NCBI RefSeq assembly: GCF_032118995.1
Contig: NC_092663.1
Location: 5,084,001 to 5,148,000, forward strand
Source of the DNA: Asterias amurensis
Taxonomy: Eukaryota; Echinodermata; Asteroidea; Forcipulatida; Asteriidae
Length of the DNA: 64,000 bases
Direction: 5' to 3'
Below the pieces are notes generated by a model. The model was not told the DNA's origin, ran no database searches, and was given only the letters and a program-made list of their open reading frames with translations. Of the stretch, positions 22,701 to 40,643 are shown one piece after another. Numbering within the stretch: position 1 is the first letter of the stretch; every line of letters begins with the position of its first letter. The position numbers were made by a program, and so were the translations under genes.

Positions 22701-25058
22701 CAGTACAAAGGGTGATATCTGTGGGGAAAAAGAGAGGGCAAAGACAGTTTGAGTAATTACCAATAGTGTCCATGCCTTTAAAAACTGACAATTTAAAAAC
22801 ACTTTTTTTGTATGGGCATATAGAGGTTGAAACTGAGACTTCAGAAACATTAGCGGCACAAGGAGATGATGAAGGTGCTTCCCAAGAAGAATCCTCAACC
22901 ATGAAAGAGACCACCAGGCTGGATCAGCCAGAGGGGGATAGGCATCTTGCTGCTATTGAAGAGAGCACTGATGCAAGCTGTCAACCCCAAACAGAAGACT
23001 CTGCTGAAGCTAATGGTATGTGTGTCTTCTGCATCCAACGCAAACAGATGGTTATTGTATCTGTATGCGTACCCATACGCCAGAGTTGTAGTGTCGACTT
23101 TGAGTCTTGAGTCACTTTGGCCTAGTCCTAGTCACAAGTCAGTTGTTTAAATCACTTAGTAGTTAAAATACTTTTAAAAACCAATTCACTAAGATGACTG
23201 CCTCACGAATCATTCAAACCAAATGTTGTAACATAAATATAAATATAAAATAAAACGCTGATAAGTTCTGTACATGCAGTTAAAATTTTATTGCAGGATT
23301 TAGTTCTGGGCCCAATTTCATAGCACTGCTTAACCGTGAGCAAATTTGTGTTCTTATGTAGCAGAAAAATTTGCTAAGGTGCAAACGTATGTCACACGTT
23401 AGCAGAAAAATTACTTAGGCGGGCCATATTGCGCGCTCACCATTTTCAACTAATAGATTGGTGTGAAGTTTTCAGTACTTCTCTCAGAGTTTTGATATCC
23501 AGCCATTTTTCTTTTTCACATGTTTAAGGTGAAACAGCTGCGTTTCTGAGTAAGATAAACCAAGATGAACACTGTGTAAGTGAAAGTACTAAAGAACAAG
23601 ATTTTCCAAACGATCAGCAATCTACAACTAACGCAGTCCGACAACAGTCATCAACAAAAGTCAGACCGTGTCAGCGCTTCGCCGCTATGTTCCTGTCGAC
23701 TTACCGAGGGTGGCAAGTCTACAGGTCTTACCCAGTGCACCTGGCAGGTCTAGGGATGGCCTTTCTGTACATGACAGTGATGGGGTTTGACTCTATTACT
23801 AATGGTTACGGATATGCCATGGGGCTGACTGAATCCACTCTGGGGATCATCAGAGGGCTTGGATCAATTGCGGGCATTGTTGGAACTTTCACTTTCGCAC
23901 AGATGAGACGCAGAATTGGTACCACTCGCACTGGCCTGTATGCTTTATCACAGGAAGTTATATGTTTATGTTTATGCGTTCTTTCTATTTGGGTGCCTGG
24001 TAGTCCGTTCAATCCACACTTTTATGAAGAAAATTCAACATCTCCTTCAAGTAGTACATCTACAAGCTTGTACTCGACTGCACCTCCAGATATTTCAAAC
24101 TTGACCGCAAAACTTTCTGTTCCAAACAAAACATTGTTTGAGAATACTGTTGAGGATGTAAAGACGTACATGTACACAGAACAGAGTACGACGAACTCCT
24201 CGCAAGGTGGAGATGTTTCTCGACCTGCTTTTTACTTCACATCTTCAATTCTTTTCTTTGGTGGAATGGTACTGTCAAGAGTGGGTAAGTTACACGTACA
24301 TTGTATAAGTCAAGAAACATGGAATTTATGTTAATGTTTGGTCGTGAATATTGACTACGGAAATTTTACCCATCGATGGAAATTACACTGTGTAGGAACT
24401 GTGTATTAATAAGGGGAGAAAAGATTTGACACAAGGTCTTAAACGGCCGTTTAAAATGGCATGGTCGTGGCCGTGCAGGTATCGCATGGCCATGACCCTG
24501 AGGTTTAAAATAGTTGTTAAGACTGAGACACTAATCTTTAACTTACATTTTATATGCCCAATTGTTAAAAACGTAAGAAAGTTGTAAAATCTGTAAAAAA
24601 AATATTTATAAAAAAAATCAAAGCAATTTTCAATTTATGTCGCGTTATCGGGCTCCGTTAAGCGACGGGTCAAAATTTATATTGTTGTATTGGGTACTAT
24701 AGTTATTATAATTTTGTTTGTTATAGGTTTATGGATGTTTGATCTTGTCACCACACAACTCATTCAGGAGAATGTTCAAGAAAAGGAAAGAGGGGCTTTC
24801 TGCGGCATGCAGAGAGCTTTAGAATGCTTCATGGACATGCTGCATTTCATCCTAGTCATCATTCTGCCATCGCCAGAAAGCTTTGGCTACCTCATCATCC
24901 TCTCGTTTATCTTCATTTGTATCGGAGCGATGCTGTACTACGCTTTTTCATTCAAAGAAAGGGGCCATCTGTTCCACACGGAGAAAGTCAGGGCATGTTT
25001 TCAGAATGGATCAAGCAACAATGTGAGACACCAAAGTATGCAGAATGTTGCAATCTAG
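16731..25058 (+). CDS. SLC40A1: Ferroportin, iron exporter (SLC40A1), complete, 8 coding exons
   Basis: Plasma-membrane Fe(II) exporter of the major facilitator fold. Coding exons: 16731-16851, 17182-17258, 17885-18044, 18624-18866, 22111-22323, 22824-23015, 23529-24284 and 24727-25058. All junctions are GT-AG and in phase, giving 697 aa (human 571). The start follows an acidic head; residues 41-43 (GCC), then SAWGDRMW (64-71), PRLKAARISLVIQN, IANLAS, QKDWVVV, VGQIMTF and AWNL match ferroportin closely. The calcium-site residues of the human protein have counterparts D68, Q128, N241 and E248; the C-lobe metal residues D624 and H627 (DMLHF) are kept. The human hepcidin-binding Cys326 is Ser424 here (GFDSITNGY). 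The extra length lies in an acidic cytoplasmic loop (about 270-385) and a Ser/Thr/Asn-rich extracellular loop near 500-570 with several N-glycosylation sequons. No close poly(A) signal was identified. Confidence 0.95.
17380..17547. mobile_element. Short TIR element (TTAA-type MITE) in ferroportin intron
   Basis: The ends are AGGCCAAGTCACACTG and the near-complement ending CTGTGTGACCGGGCCT. The flanks are ATAA on the left and TTAA on the right, which fits a piggyBac-like or Kolobok-like TTAA target with one change. The element is 168 bp with no coding capacity and lies wholly within the intron 17259-17884. Confidence 0.6.
18897..21535 (+). repeat. 45-bp minisatellite, about 58 units, inside ferroportin intron
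   Basis: The unit is CCCCAATGGTGACTTTAGTC followed by a 25-base remainder ending CCCTGCTTGAG. Because 45 is divisible by three and the unit lacks stops in some frames, long open frames appear on both strands (15-residue repeats containing NGDF on plus and QAGYSAQ on minus). Variants carry a 3-base insertion (CTGTTGTGC), an extra C, or AGTC/GGTC changes. The variants reveal a 13-unit higher-order repeat of 589 bp, present as two nearly identical copies (about 18898-19486 and 19487-20075). A second variant pattern (TTTGGTCAACTG) follows from 20.2 to 20.95 kb. The array begins about 30 bp after the donor at 18867 and fills most of the 3.2 kb intron. Confidence 0.97.
22430..22700 (-). repeat. Fragment of a dispersed retroelement-like repeat
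   Basis: Read on the minus strand this contains ACCTCTTGCTTTTTCGAGC, then a piece like TTCATGTATTTCCACTTAAC and CATGTTTGTTGG. The same succession occurs at 26820-27030 on the plus strand and, in part, at 49575-49785. It lies in the ferroportin intron between 22323 and 22824. Confidence 0.5.
23305..23425. repeat. Dispersed repeat fragment
   Basis: Starts GGGCCCAATTTCATAG, continues with GCTTAACCGTGAGCAAATTT and contains repeated AGCAGAAAAATT words. A related GCTAAGCAGAAAATT piece occurs near 45480-45540. It is likely a short element of unknown class inside a ferroportin intron. Confidence 0.4.
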
Positions 25059-25509
25059 AAGTTTACGCAGATTTCAGGAAATATTTTTAACCTACCGGTG
25101 GATTTTTCCTTTTGTAGATGAATGTGCAAATTGATAAATGATTGCTACTTAAATGTAATGAAAAAACTACCTCTTTAAAATGTATATATCCAGTCAATTT
25201 GTGCTCATTTGAAATGGTGTATTTTTATATTACATAAGCTTAATGAATAGCAACAAATTATGTTATCCAATATATTTTGGTTTGCGGTAACACCATGTGT
25301 GTATCTACTTGCCAGGTAGAGTTTGTTCTTAGAGAACCGTCTTGCTTAACTCTACTACCGCGGAGTAGATATTTCGGTTGTTTGGGAGACTTAACTCAGT
25401 ACTGGAAAGAACTGTCCTGCTTATAAACTATTAACATGTTGACATTTTTATAGGCCCCTACATCATTTTAGTAAACATTTAACTTCAAACATATATAAGT
25501 CCCATTTAA
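25059..25509. other. 3' flank of the ferroportin gene
   Basis: Likely 3' untranslated region and downstream sequence. No canonical AATAAA is seen close to the stop codon, and no gene is recognised. Confidence 0.4.
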
Positions 25510-25805
25510 AGCCATTATACACTTTCGGAACAGGGAAACAAAACATTCACAGATTTACAAATAACTAACAGGGTTTACAGAAGGTAATGGTAAAAGAATT
25601 CTCTTCAAAATACTAGTCCATGAAATGCTTTACTTTTGGAGAAAACATTAAAACAATATCAATTCTCGAGAATTACGGATGTATTTTAAACACATGTCAT
25701 GACCCGGCGAAACGGGCGGAAACAAGCGTGGGTTTTCCCGTTATTTTCTCCCGACTCCGATGACCGATTGAGCCTAAATTTTCACAGGTTTGTTGTTATA
25801 TATAT
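25510..25805. mobile_element. Truncated TTAA-type MITE (same family as 27985-28350)
   Basis: Begins after TTAA (25506-25509) with AGCCATTATACACTTTCGG. It runs through segments matching the reverse complement of the element at 27985-28350 (GTTTACAGAAGGTAATGG, CATGAAATGCTTTACTTT, TGTCATGACCCGGCG, GATTGAGCCTAAATTTTC), then loses similarity near 25805 without its other end. It is a non-autonomous copy cut short on the right. Confidence 0.75.
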
Positions 25806-27130
25806 ATTTTAAACCTTCTAATCTTATAAGAACTACAAAGTGGTGACTTTTAAATTGTATAATTGGTGGCTAGTTTGAATTGAAAGTCTTGGCGGCTAAC
25901 TTTAACAAAATAAATAATAAGAGGCTCTCATCCTCTTTTAAATCAAAACCAGTAGACGATCAACTGGCATTTTTTTTTTTTGGCCTGATATTGAAAACAG
26001 CATTATTCAGGTATGCACCCCTGCATGCTGCATTGAACTACACCACAATAGTATTACGAACCAAGAATAATTGTGACAGATCGAATTAAATGCACATAGT
26101 AAAAAAAAAAAGAAAATTGTTTCAATTTGTGGGTATTTCTTATTACATATGCATGTACATGTTTATAGGTATATAAAACCCTCCCTCAAAGACAAGTCTG
26201 TTTGGGTACCGCCCACAATATGGTTGAGGATATTATGATGACCTTTAATAGTTCTGAGCAAACGATTATGCAATACCCCTTTTATACTCTATGGGGCGCC
26301 TTTTGTCAAGAGCCTTTGTTTAGCCTTTGAGAAAGACTCTTCTGTGGTTGAACAGTAGGCCATTAACTATTTCTTGCATATCTTTACCGGTATGTGTCAT
26401 AGAGGTCATTTTCGTTGGAAAGCAGTTTGCAACAGCTAATTCTTTTTCCTCAAGTAATGTGTAGCGCACTTTCGAAATGACACATACATAATGTAGATGT
26501 TAAACCATAGAAAGCAGAGTCAAAAAAACAAAAATCAAAGGAATATAATGTATTTTGTTGAATAAATGTTGTTCGTTAACCATTAACATTAAAATAAACT
26601 TGATAAAATCATGGTTAGAGTGGTTGTTCCATGGAGGTAGACAGTAGAGCCTACTTGGAAATTTAATCAGTTCTTGACAAATGCGTTAAGTAAAATCTAT
26701 ACATTTTAATAAATTTATGGTGTACAAGCAATAGTTAAAAAGCACAAAACACTACTTTCCTGGTATGTCCACCAAACAAATAAGTTTTAAGAATAATTCC
26801 TATGGTTTATATATAATTACACCCCCCCCCCTTTTTGTCCCCCTATTCATTGTTTACCCCTTGCTTTTTCTGTATGCTTTCTAACCCCATTCATGTATTT
26901 CCACTTCACTGCTTATGTTTCACTTAGTTACCTGTTCATGTTTGTTGTGTTGTCATTTAGCCATCGAGAAAGACTCTGTTAGGGTCGAAACGTCAGGCCA
27001 TGAACTATTTTTTGCATAATTACAAACGATAACAAAAACGTATCCAACTATGCACCAAATAATCTGACAATTGGCGGCCCATACTACTCTGTACCAACAA
27101 ACCAATGTACAGTCATAATCGGGATGTATG
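25806..27130. other. Intergenic with two repeat fragments
   Basis: No gene. Around 26307-26390 there is a degenerate copy of the GAGAAAGACTCT...GGCCAT sequence that is better preserved at 26940-27015. Poly-C at 26822-26831 starts the larger fragment listed separately. Confidence 0.45.
26820..27030 (+). repeat. Dispersed repeat with GTCGAAACGTC core, possibly Penelope-like
   Basis: Contains CCTATTCATTGTTTACCCC, TTCATGTATTTCCACTTCAC, AGCCATCGAGAAAGACTCTG and GGGTCGAAACGTCAGGCCAT. Related pieces lie at 22430-22700 (minus), 26307-26390 and 49575-49785 (minus). I associate the GGTCGAAACGTC signature with ends of Penelope-like retroelements in marine invertebrates, but no reverse-transcriptase frame is present here, so the class is tentative. 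Confidence 0.45.
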
Positions 27131-27139
27131 AATAATGAG

Positions 27140-27385
27140 ACAATCTGAAGCTCTCATTGGTTGACCTTCCTGACGTCACACCATGACGTGTCGCGCAACG
27201 ATTTTTCCTCCACGCACTACGGCCATTTTGTGCTATTGGCCTCGCCTTCATGCATGTTGTGGGATGTTCCGGATTGGTGTGATTTACAGAGAAAATTGAT
27301 CTGTTCGTGCCTTTTGTGAGAAGAGTCACTCCATTTTCTATGCAGTATACGGACGACATAACAATATACGATTTATGCTTTTAAG
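27140..27385 (+). promoter_or_regulatory. Putative promoter and untranslated first exon, probably of ARF copy A
   Basis: CpG-richer than its surroundings. It contains an inverted CCAAT word (CTCATTGG, about 27152), a perfect CRE-like palindrome TGACGTCA (27171-27178), a second TGACGTG, a YY1-like CGGCCATTTTG (about 27220-27230) and another ATTGG. It ends with CTTTTAAG followed by the donor GTGAGT at 27386. The next suitable acceptor on the strand is TTTTTTGTAG before 30005, the untranslated start of ARF copy A. The link is inferred from position only. Confidence 0.4.
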
Positions 27386-27984
27386 GTGAGTATTTATGTG
27401 CCAAATCTATGTGTTAAAAGAGTGTTTTATAAAATGAAATTGTCGTTCTACTGTTGTACTGTGTCATCCATTCCTCCATTACTTATCACACTCGCAGTAG
27501 TCACACTCTCATTCACTCCGCAGTGCCAGTGACATCTGTAATTTTACTGTGGCAGACCCGTTTGGTCGGCGTATTGTGGCCTAGACACCTTGGACCCGAA
27601 TCCACTTTGTATCAGTGCCACCGCAATCATGTCCCAAATATCTACTGAAATTACACATAAATTAAATGCCGGGCGGGTAAAAAACAGAGTCACCATCCGA
27701 TCGTACCGGCCGGTCCGTTGTTGCATGTTTTCGTTCAGTAGAAGACACTCAATCATTCAATCATTGGGATGGTTGTCACATGATTTTCAGCAGAGGGGTA
27801 ACTGGCACTGCATGCAAACTCGTCACCCACAAACTCTTCTTTTTTTTTTTTTATTAAGGGAGGCTAAGCAAACTGTTTGTAAGTCAATTAAGTTTAGCCG
27901 TGAGCAACACAATTGGTTCACCAAGATTTAAAAGAGGTAGTTGCGACTATTTGTGTAGGTAGTCGTGGCGGCACGAGCAGTTAA

Positions 27985-28350
27985 GGCCATTATACACTTT
28001 CGGTAAACAGTATTGTCCAAGTCCCACACTTCGTGTATCACAACTTATATATAAAATAACAATCCTGTGGAAATTTAGGCTCAATCAGACATCGGAGTTG
28101 GGAGAAAATAACAGGAAAACCCACTCCTGTTTTCGGGTGTTTTGCCGTGTCATGACATGTGTTTATAACAAATCCGTAATTCTCGTTTAAACGAGAATTT
28201 ATATTGTTTTACCCTTTTCTCAAAAAGTAAAGCATTTCATGGACTAATATTTCAAGATAAGTCTTTCAACATTACCTTCTGTAAACCCTGTAAATTATTT
28301 GTAAATCTGTGAACTTTTTTTTTTTTCTGTACCGAAAGGGTCCAATGGCT
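27985..28350. mobile_element. TTAA-flanked MITE, 366 bp
   Basis: Terminal inverted repeats of about 21 bp (GGCCATTATACACTTTCGGTA on the left; ACCGAAAGGGTCCAATGGCT on the right, read forward) are bounded by TTAA at 27981-27984 and 28351-28354. There is an internal near-palindrome AATTCTCGTTTAAACGAGAATT. It has no coding capacity. The TTAA duplication suggests a piggyBac-like or Kolobok-like parent. It lies in the presumed long first intron of ARF copy A. Confidence 0.85.
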
Positions 28351-28439
28351 TTAAAGAGCGGCAGTCACACTCGAGGGTCGCACTAATAACCGACAACTCA
28401 ACAACTCGACAAGACCCCTCTCGACAACAAATTTTAATA

Positions 28440-28786
28440 ATAAAATAATATTATAATATTTTGAGTTTATATAGCGCTTTTTCACTTGGTCACTGGACCT
28501 TAATTCATTCCTTAATTAAACCATCTCAGCTCCCTGGAGAGTATACTTTATACAGCCTCGTGCAACAAATGCACTACTCGGCTAAATCAATCACAAGAAC
28601 CATCTCGGCCCTCACAGGTCCCCATTTACCCCTGGGTGGAGAGAAACAATAATTAATAGTGTCTTGCTCAAGGACACATGTGTCACGACCGAGATTCAAA
28701 CCCTCACACTGCTGAACAGAATCAGCAGAGCTTGAATTCAGTGCTCTTAACCGCTTGGCCACGACACCCCACTTTAAATCCACTTT
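28440..28786 (-). mobile_element. tRNA-derived SINE, near full length
   Basis: On the minus strand the head starts GGGGTGTCGTGGCCAAGCGG (A box) and carries GGTTTGAATC (B box), resembling a tRNA-Leu/Ser type. It is followed by a body with GTCCTTGAGCAAGACAC, CCACCCAGGGGTAAATGG and AGGGAGCTGAGATGG, and a tail with AGCGCTATATAAACTC and AT-rich repeats. Head fragments of the same family occur at 56885-56990 and 60425-60535. Confidence 0.8.
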
Positions 28787-30004
28787 CTTTAAAAGGACAT
28801 TTTAACATACGTCAATCATTTAAAATATTTGCAGAAGAGTCATTGCATCTATTCTAACTGTCATTTTCAAACTGTTGACAAAATTTTATTTTGATACCCC
28901 GAATTTAGTAACGAACGGTAATATCCGTCATTTCATGCTTGAGGAAAGTAAAAACTTGTATTTGACCCTTTTAAGGGGTTTTGCAGCAAAAAGACGGATC
29001 ATCATGCATGGAAGTTGCTGTGGGTACCATGGGTTCAAGTGATATTGACAATACATTTTGTAGAAGTACAATGACCTGTACGCCTAAAAAATCATTAGTT
29101 CACGTGTGCTTGTCCAGTCCTATAAAGTATGTGTTATAAATTCTGCATTTAGAACACCCCCCTCTGTTAGGAAAATGATGTCGAGTCCCTTTGTTATGTT
29201 GGTCAGCATGATTGTGCTTGCTTCTACTCCTGGAACGCCGGGCCTCAACCTTCGCTTGCAATGAGTAACCCCCCAAATGCTGATAGTTGAATTTATCATG
29301 TGACAGGACCACTTGGGCTCTAGCTTCACAGTTACAAATAACTGAAACTTTGCGAGAATGTAGAGACATCGTCTGTTCTTTGGTAAAAGTCAACTAAAAA
29401 AACAAAAAACCTAAAACTTAACAGTACCAAGTTGATTTGTTGTGCTAAAGTGCCAACACTCCTTATTCTTTTAGAGTACTGACTTGACCCATTCATCATT
29501 CTTCACCTTGCCTCATCTAATCATCTCTAAATTCTTGCAGTCTTCATTCAGATAACTCTTTAAAAAAAATTGCTATACTGCTCTTTCTTATCATTACTCA
29601 TCTTTTATAAATTAAAACATATTTTGATGTGTAATCATTCACAACAAAAAGGAACCCAGATGCTTTTGAGATGCTGTTGTGGAAACAATTTGCCCAACAT
29701 GCAAATAAAAAGTGTACGGCTTTACCTGTTTTCCTTGGCTACAAATAGTTTTCAATACTACAGGAAAGCTTTACAATCTGAAAAGCCATGTTATAACATA
29801 GACAGAGCCTGGTACATGTTACTAAAGTTATTAAATGTTAATTTAAAAAAAAGGTAAAAGCAATGACCAGTAAAGTTAATTTCATCCAGAAAGCTGATGG
29901 CTCATGAAAACAAATTTCTGAAAATGTTTCCATCCACAATAAAGTGGGACGGAAATCCTTTTTATTCACTTGTTATTGATTTCTTATTTGCTGGTTTTTT
30001 GTAG
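28787..30004. other. Presumed first intron of ARF copy A, nothing else seen
   Basis: AT-rich sequence ending in the pyrimidine-rich acceptor before 30005. No reading frame or repeat was recognised. Confidence 0.4.
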
Positions 30005-30011
30005 AAGCTAG

Positions 30012-32577
<2,566 letters not shown>

Positions 32578-33347
32578 AAATAATTCCATTAGTCAAGAGT
32601 GTTCAGACACCTTGTAGATAAGTATTTCCTACATATTCGTTGTTGGTTTTTTTTCATTGGGGCTGGGTTGGGAGAGATGGTGAAAGATCCAGAATTCAGA
32701 AAAACAAAAGATTAAAACATAAATGTTATAAAATTGCAACATTATTATTCTTGATACTTCTGGATTGTACGACACCTACCTTGTATCAGAGCAATTTCAA
32801 GGCATTTTTTTGTATGTATGTTTTGTCCTGTACATGTTTAACCAATTATTTTAGATGTGACACTGGTGAGGTGTATGTTACATGTAAGGAACATCCAAAG
32901 ATAGATTATCCGGTATTTTGACAGTGTCCAAAATTATTAACACTGTTCAATGTTTATTTAGCGGCCTCACTGTTAAATGTGAACCCCTCTTGATGTAGCT
33001 ATGAACTTATTATTTTTATTTAAGATTTGCATTCTGTTAATGTTTTGAAGTTATTTTATTCAAGACTTCCATGGTGTACTTGAAACTATGAAACAAAATA
33101 TTGAGGAAATAATAAAACTAAACTCGAGGATTTACATTTTTTAATAATATATAATCTTGGTGTAGTTCGACTTCCATAGACTGGTTTTGTTCTTAGAATG
33201 TACAGTAAAGCTTTATCTGTTGCTTGAAATTCAGAACAAGTTTCCAAATTAGTTCAATATGCCATCAATTAGCGTGTATTAGTTCTCTTGCTGGTAACTT
33301 AAGCAAAGCTACGGAATACAACACTATGAGTAGAAATGTGTTACCAG

Positions 33348-33466
33348 GGGTGGATTTTACAAAGAGTTAAAACTAGTCTTATCTCGACTCTGGAGTCAGA
33401 ACGAGTTACTCGAGAGTCATAGGACTAGTCCTTAGTTGGGACTATCTTTGTGAAATCGACCCCAGT
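33348..33466. mobile_element. Short palindromic MITE in the 3' flank of ARF copy A
   Basis: The ends are complementary: GGGGTGGATTTTACAAAGAG on the left and CTTTGTGAAATCGACCCC on the right. The middle repeats ACTAGTC/GACTAGT words. The duplicated flank of copy D (around 48035-48060, minus) reads straight through the same point without it, so D preserves the empty site. A relative lies at 36859-37025. Confidence 0.75.
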
Positions 33467-37316
<3,850 letters not shown>

Positions 37317-37476
37317 TGCGTTGGATTAAATTGCAATAACATTGCAAAAGGATGGTAGTGCAGCAAACTGTACAACCGTTTACATGGTGGCATCAGTAGA
37401 CTTAGGGGTACACTGTATCAATTGTATAAAAAAGAGGCGAATACCATTTTCCATACTTGCCCTATACTGAAATAAA

Positions 37477-39642
37477 CGACAGAAAATACCCACCTGACGA
37501 ACAAAACAAACCGAACGCGACAAGGAAAGAAAACAAAATGGGTCAGGCCTCACGGACCCGAACCTGGGTCAGTTCTGACCCAGAATCTTTTAGAGCGTTG
37601 AAATAATTATGCTTACAGTTACAAACAAACATTGGGAAGTTAAACACTGAAAGCAAAACAGTATAGTGTCATCTAGTTTATGTCTTCAAAAGACATGGAT
37701 GAAACAACTTTAGATAAAAAGGTGTTTTATCTAAAGTTATTAAAATTAATTAAAAATAAGTACTATTTACAGAATTGTATTCAAGACAAGCCATCCCTGT
37801 CTTTGTACAGGTATGCCAAATGGTCTTGTAGGCATCAATAATGACACAATGGTGCACACGCTTCGGTATTTTGAGTTTTAGTAAACTCTTTTGCCTGTAC
37901 ATAATGGTTATTCTGGTATGATTTGTGCAATTGTGATTTTCTTGTGTGCTGTATTTATGTCGACTCTATTGAATAAGCCGAACAAAAAGCGAGTCGCAAT
38001 GTATTTTACTGATAAATGATTTTATTGCCATTATTTTTAAGACTGTGATCACCCAAATGTATCCCTGTAACTGGTATAATCGCTAAAATGTGTTTCTGTT
38101 ACTACTGTGTTGTGCGAATAGGCGTTACCTTTTTAGCATTACTAACATGCGGGTATTTTTATACTCTATAGAAACAATGTCTTCATGAGGATAGGTAGTT
38201 AACATAATGTTGGTTTTCGGGCACAAAAATTCACCTGGGGTTAGTGTCAGCAGAATACTGTGTCTTGTTAAGGACTCATCAACAAGAAACTTTCTTTTCA
38301 TAATAATATGTCAAATTTATCCTATCGCATCTCTGCTGACTGCCCTGCATGTCTCGCGAGCGGCATCTTCAGTCTGCCCTAAGAAATCTGAGAAAGAGTT
38401 CATGCATGAACTCTACCTCAGATTCAAATGTTTTTTGGGAACAGTAATATCCAACCCATGTTTCTTCGAAGGGGAATCTTTCATAAATTAGTTTATAATA
38501 TCAACAGCTGCAGTGCTTTTTACCAAGTACAAGTTTTCTTGCCAATAATATTTTGAGTATATCAGAAAGACTCTCTGTAGCCTAAATGATGTGTAAGATC
38601 TATAGGCTCTGTAAATAAATTCCTATTGGGGACCACTGTGTAGATACCTTAGCTATTCTTTATTATTAAGTCAACCATCTGATTTGTGAAGTGTATAGGT
38701 TCCAGCTTCGTGGCCAATTTATGGTCTTTTTTTACTCTATGTATTATAAATGATGATTCATTAGATTGCAATAAGATGTCTCACTATTTTTCAATGATGA
38801 ACAAAGATGGTACTTACAAAATCTTCACGAATTTGCAATGCAAGCTTTTTAAAAATTATGACGCTTGTTGTGTAAAACTATTTAAAAAAATATTGTCGAA
38901 CATTTTAACCAAAGAAAGTGAGAGCATTCTCAGTAATTTATTTCAACTGTCTATAGTGATTAGCGGATGCAGGCGATACGGTCAAGGAATCCCTGCCGTA
39001 TAGTAATTTTGATGATTTAGGGTTGAACAAAGAACAAAGACTGAGAGTGTGACTATCCACGATAGAACCAACGCCCTCACTGTACAATTTGGCTGGGTAA
39101 AATTTGGTAATTATTTTACACAGTTAAAAGCATGCGTGAGTGCATTTTCACATAATATTAATAACAAGTGAAATCTGGACTTTTCTTTTTCATGAAAAGG
39201 ACAAGTTTGTTTGAGTTATGATTGAAGTGATATTTATTCAAGGACCAATAAAACTCGGTAAAAGCGCCGTTTCCCCCATTATGGAGCAACTTTAGCAATG
39301 AATCATGTCCTCGTAAAACTATTTTGTGGCCTGGGGGTCTAATCCAGTTCCCTCTTGGTAATAAAATGCAAATCCACGAGCGTCGAGTACAGGAACTGTG
39401 GAATTCTCGTTCTTGTTAAGCATCAACTTAATAATGTACTTACCGGTATAATTATGACAAAATTAGTTAGGCCATAGGCCTACTATAATCACGTTATCTT
39501 GCCAGTGAAAACAAATAATCAATACGCTTGGCGATAATTGCCATTATGTGTTATTAATATTCCAATAGGGCCTAAAGGTTTGTGTATAAATTAACTCTTT
39601 GTTACCTTTGTATTTTATGTAGAGAATACCAATCGCCATTAG
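37477..39642. other. Intergenic, no gene recognised
   Basis: AT-rich sequence downstream of ARF copy B. A small GGGTCAG/CTGACCC self-complementary stretch lies near 37540-37585. No coding or repeat structure is supported in the remainder. Confidence 0.45.
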
Positions 39643-39646
39643 TTAA

Positions 39647-39866
39647 AGGCAGTGGACACTATTTGTAATTACTCAAAATAATTATTAGCGAACCTCATCT
39701 CTGGTAACGAGTAATGGGGAGAGGTTGATAGTATAAAACATTCTGAGAAACGGCTCCCTCTCTGAAGTGACGTAGTTTTCGAGCAGGAAGTAATTTTCCA
39801 CGAATTTGATTTCGAGACCTCAGAATTACAATTTTAGGTCTCGAAATATAATAGTGTCCACTGTCT
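39647..39866. mobile_element. TTAA-flanked MITE, 220 bp
   Basis: Bounded by TTAA (39643-39646 and 39867-39870). The terminal repeats are AGGCAGTGGACACTATT and its near-complement ending AGTGTCCACTGTCT. The interior contains GAAACGGCTCCCTCTCTGAA and TTTCGAGACCTCAG. It is an internally shortened copy of the family represented at 55787-56102. Confidence 0.85.
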
Positions 39867-40439
39867 TTAAACATAAACCATTTTTCGTTAGGGAAAATCA
39901 CCGTGGACGGGTGTTTCGGAACACTCAATGTAAAACACGAAATCTATACGTATTATTATTTATTTTGTAGTGTCCTGATGATAAGTGATCATTATTAAAA
40001 CAAAACAGTACAAAGAGTGTTTTTTGTTGTTTTCTAACCATTGTTGGTGTAATAGTGTTTTTTTGTGTGTTTTTTTTCATTTACTTATTATTGTATTTTT
40101 GGGGATGCATTGTGAGTTTCTCGTCGCGCAAAAAGAAACCGTGTGTTCTTTGTTGGCGGCGGACATGATGATAGGCGGGCGGCGTAAATTTAATTTAATT
40201 TGGTGTCATAATTTTCTTTATTTCTTAGTTTTGTGTAGTCATATTCCAAACCCATCAAAACCGATGGGGTCATCTCACTTTAATTAACCTGTTGCTGCAG
40301 ACTTTGTGATTGGTTAATCTTTCACAGTCTTCTGACTGAACAACTTATTATTTGCATAATAAACCATAAAGGAAAGTCATGTAGTCTTTCTTTCCGGACG
40401 CATCGCGGCTGCGGAGCGCTACACAGCCCATTAATAGCA

Positions 40440-40643
40440 CTCTCTCCTCTCCAGAGCTCCGTGTGCACAGACACAACCTTTTATCCACAACGGCGTTGAC
40501 GAAAGGCTACCAAAGTAATACTATTGGTGGCGCTATTACACCTTTTTGTACACGTCAAAAACAAACCAGCAACCAGTCCGTCCCAGAACGAGGATGTGAA
40601 GACCATCGCTAAACTTGAGAGAAAATACGAACACAACAAGGAG
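40440..40643 (+). promoter_or_regulatory. Putative promoter and untranslated first exon of ARF copy C
   Basis: Contains ACTATTGGTGGCGCTATT (40520-40537), then an exon-like stretch ending AACTTGAGAGAAAATACGAA... AAGGAG before the donor GTAAGT at 40644. The same promoter word and a similar exon end occur at 53403-53506 on the minus strand, upstream of ARF copy D, which supports the assignment. The acceptor would be TGTTTTGTAG before 41734. Confidence 0.5.

Noticed and set aside
22435-22914. 159-codon frame on the minus strand
   Set aside because: It runs across a dispersed repeat fragment and antisense to the acidic-loop exon of ferroportin. No domain.
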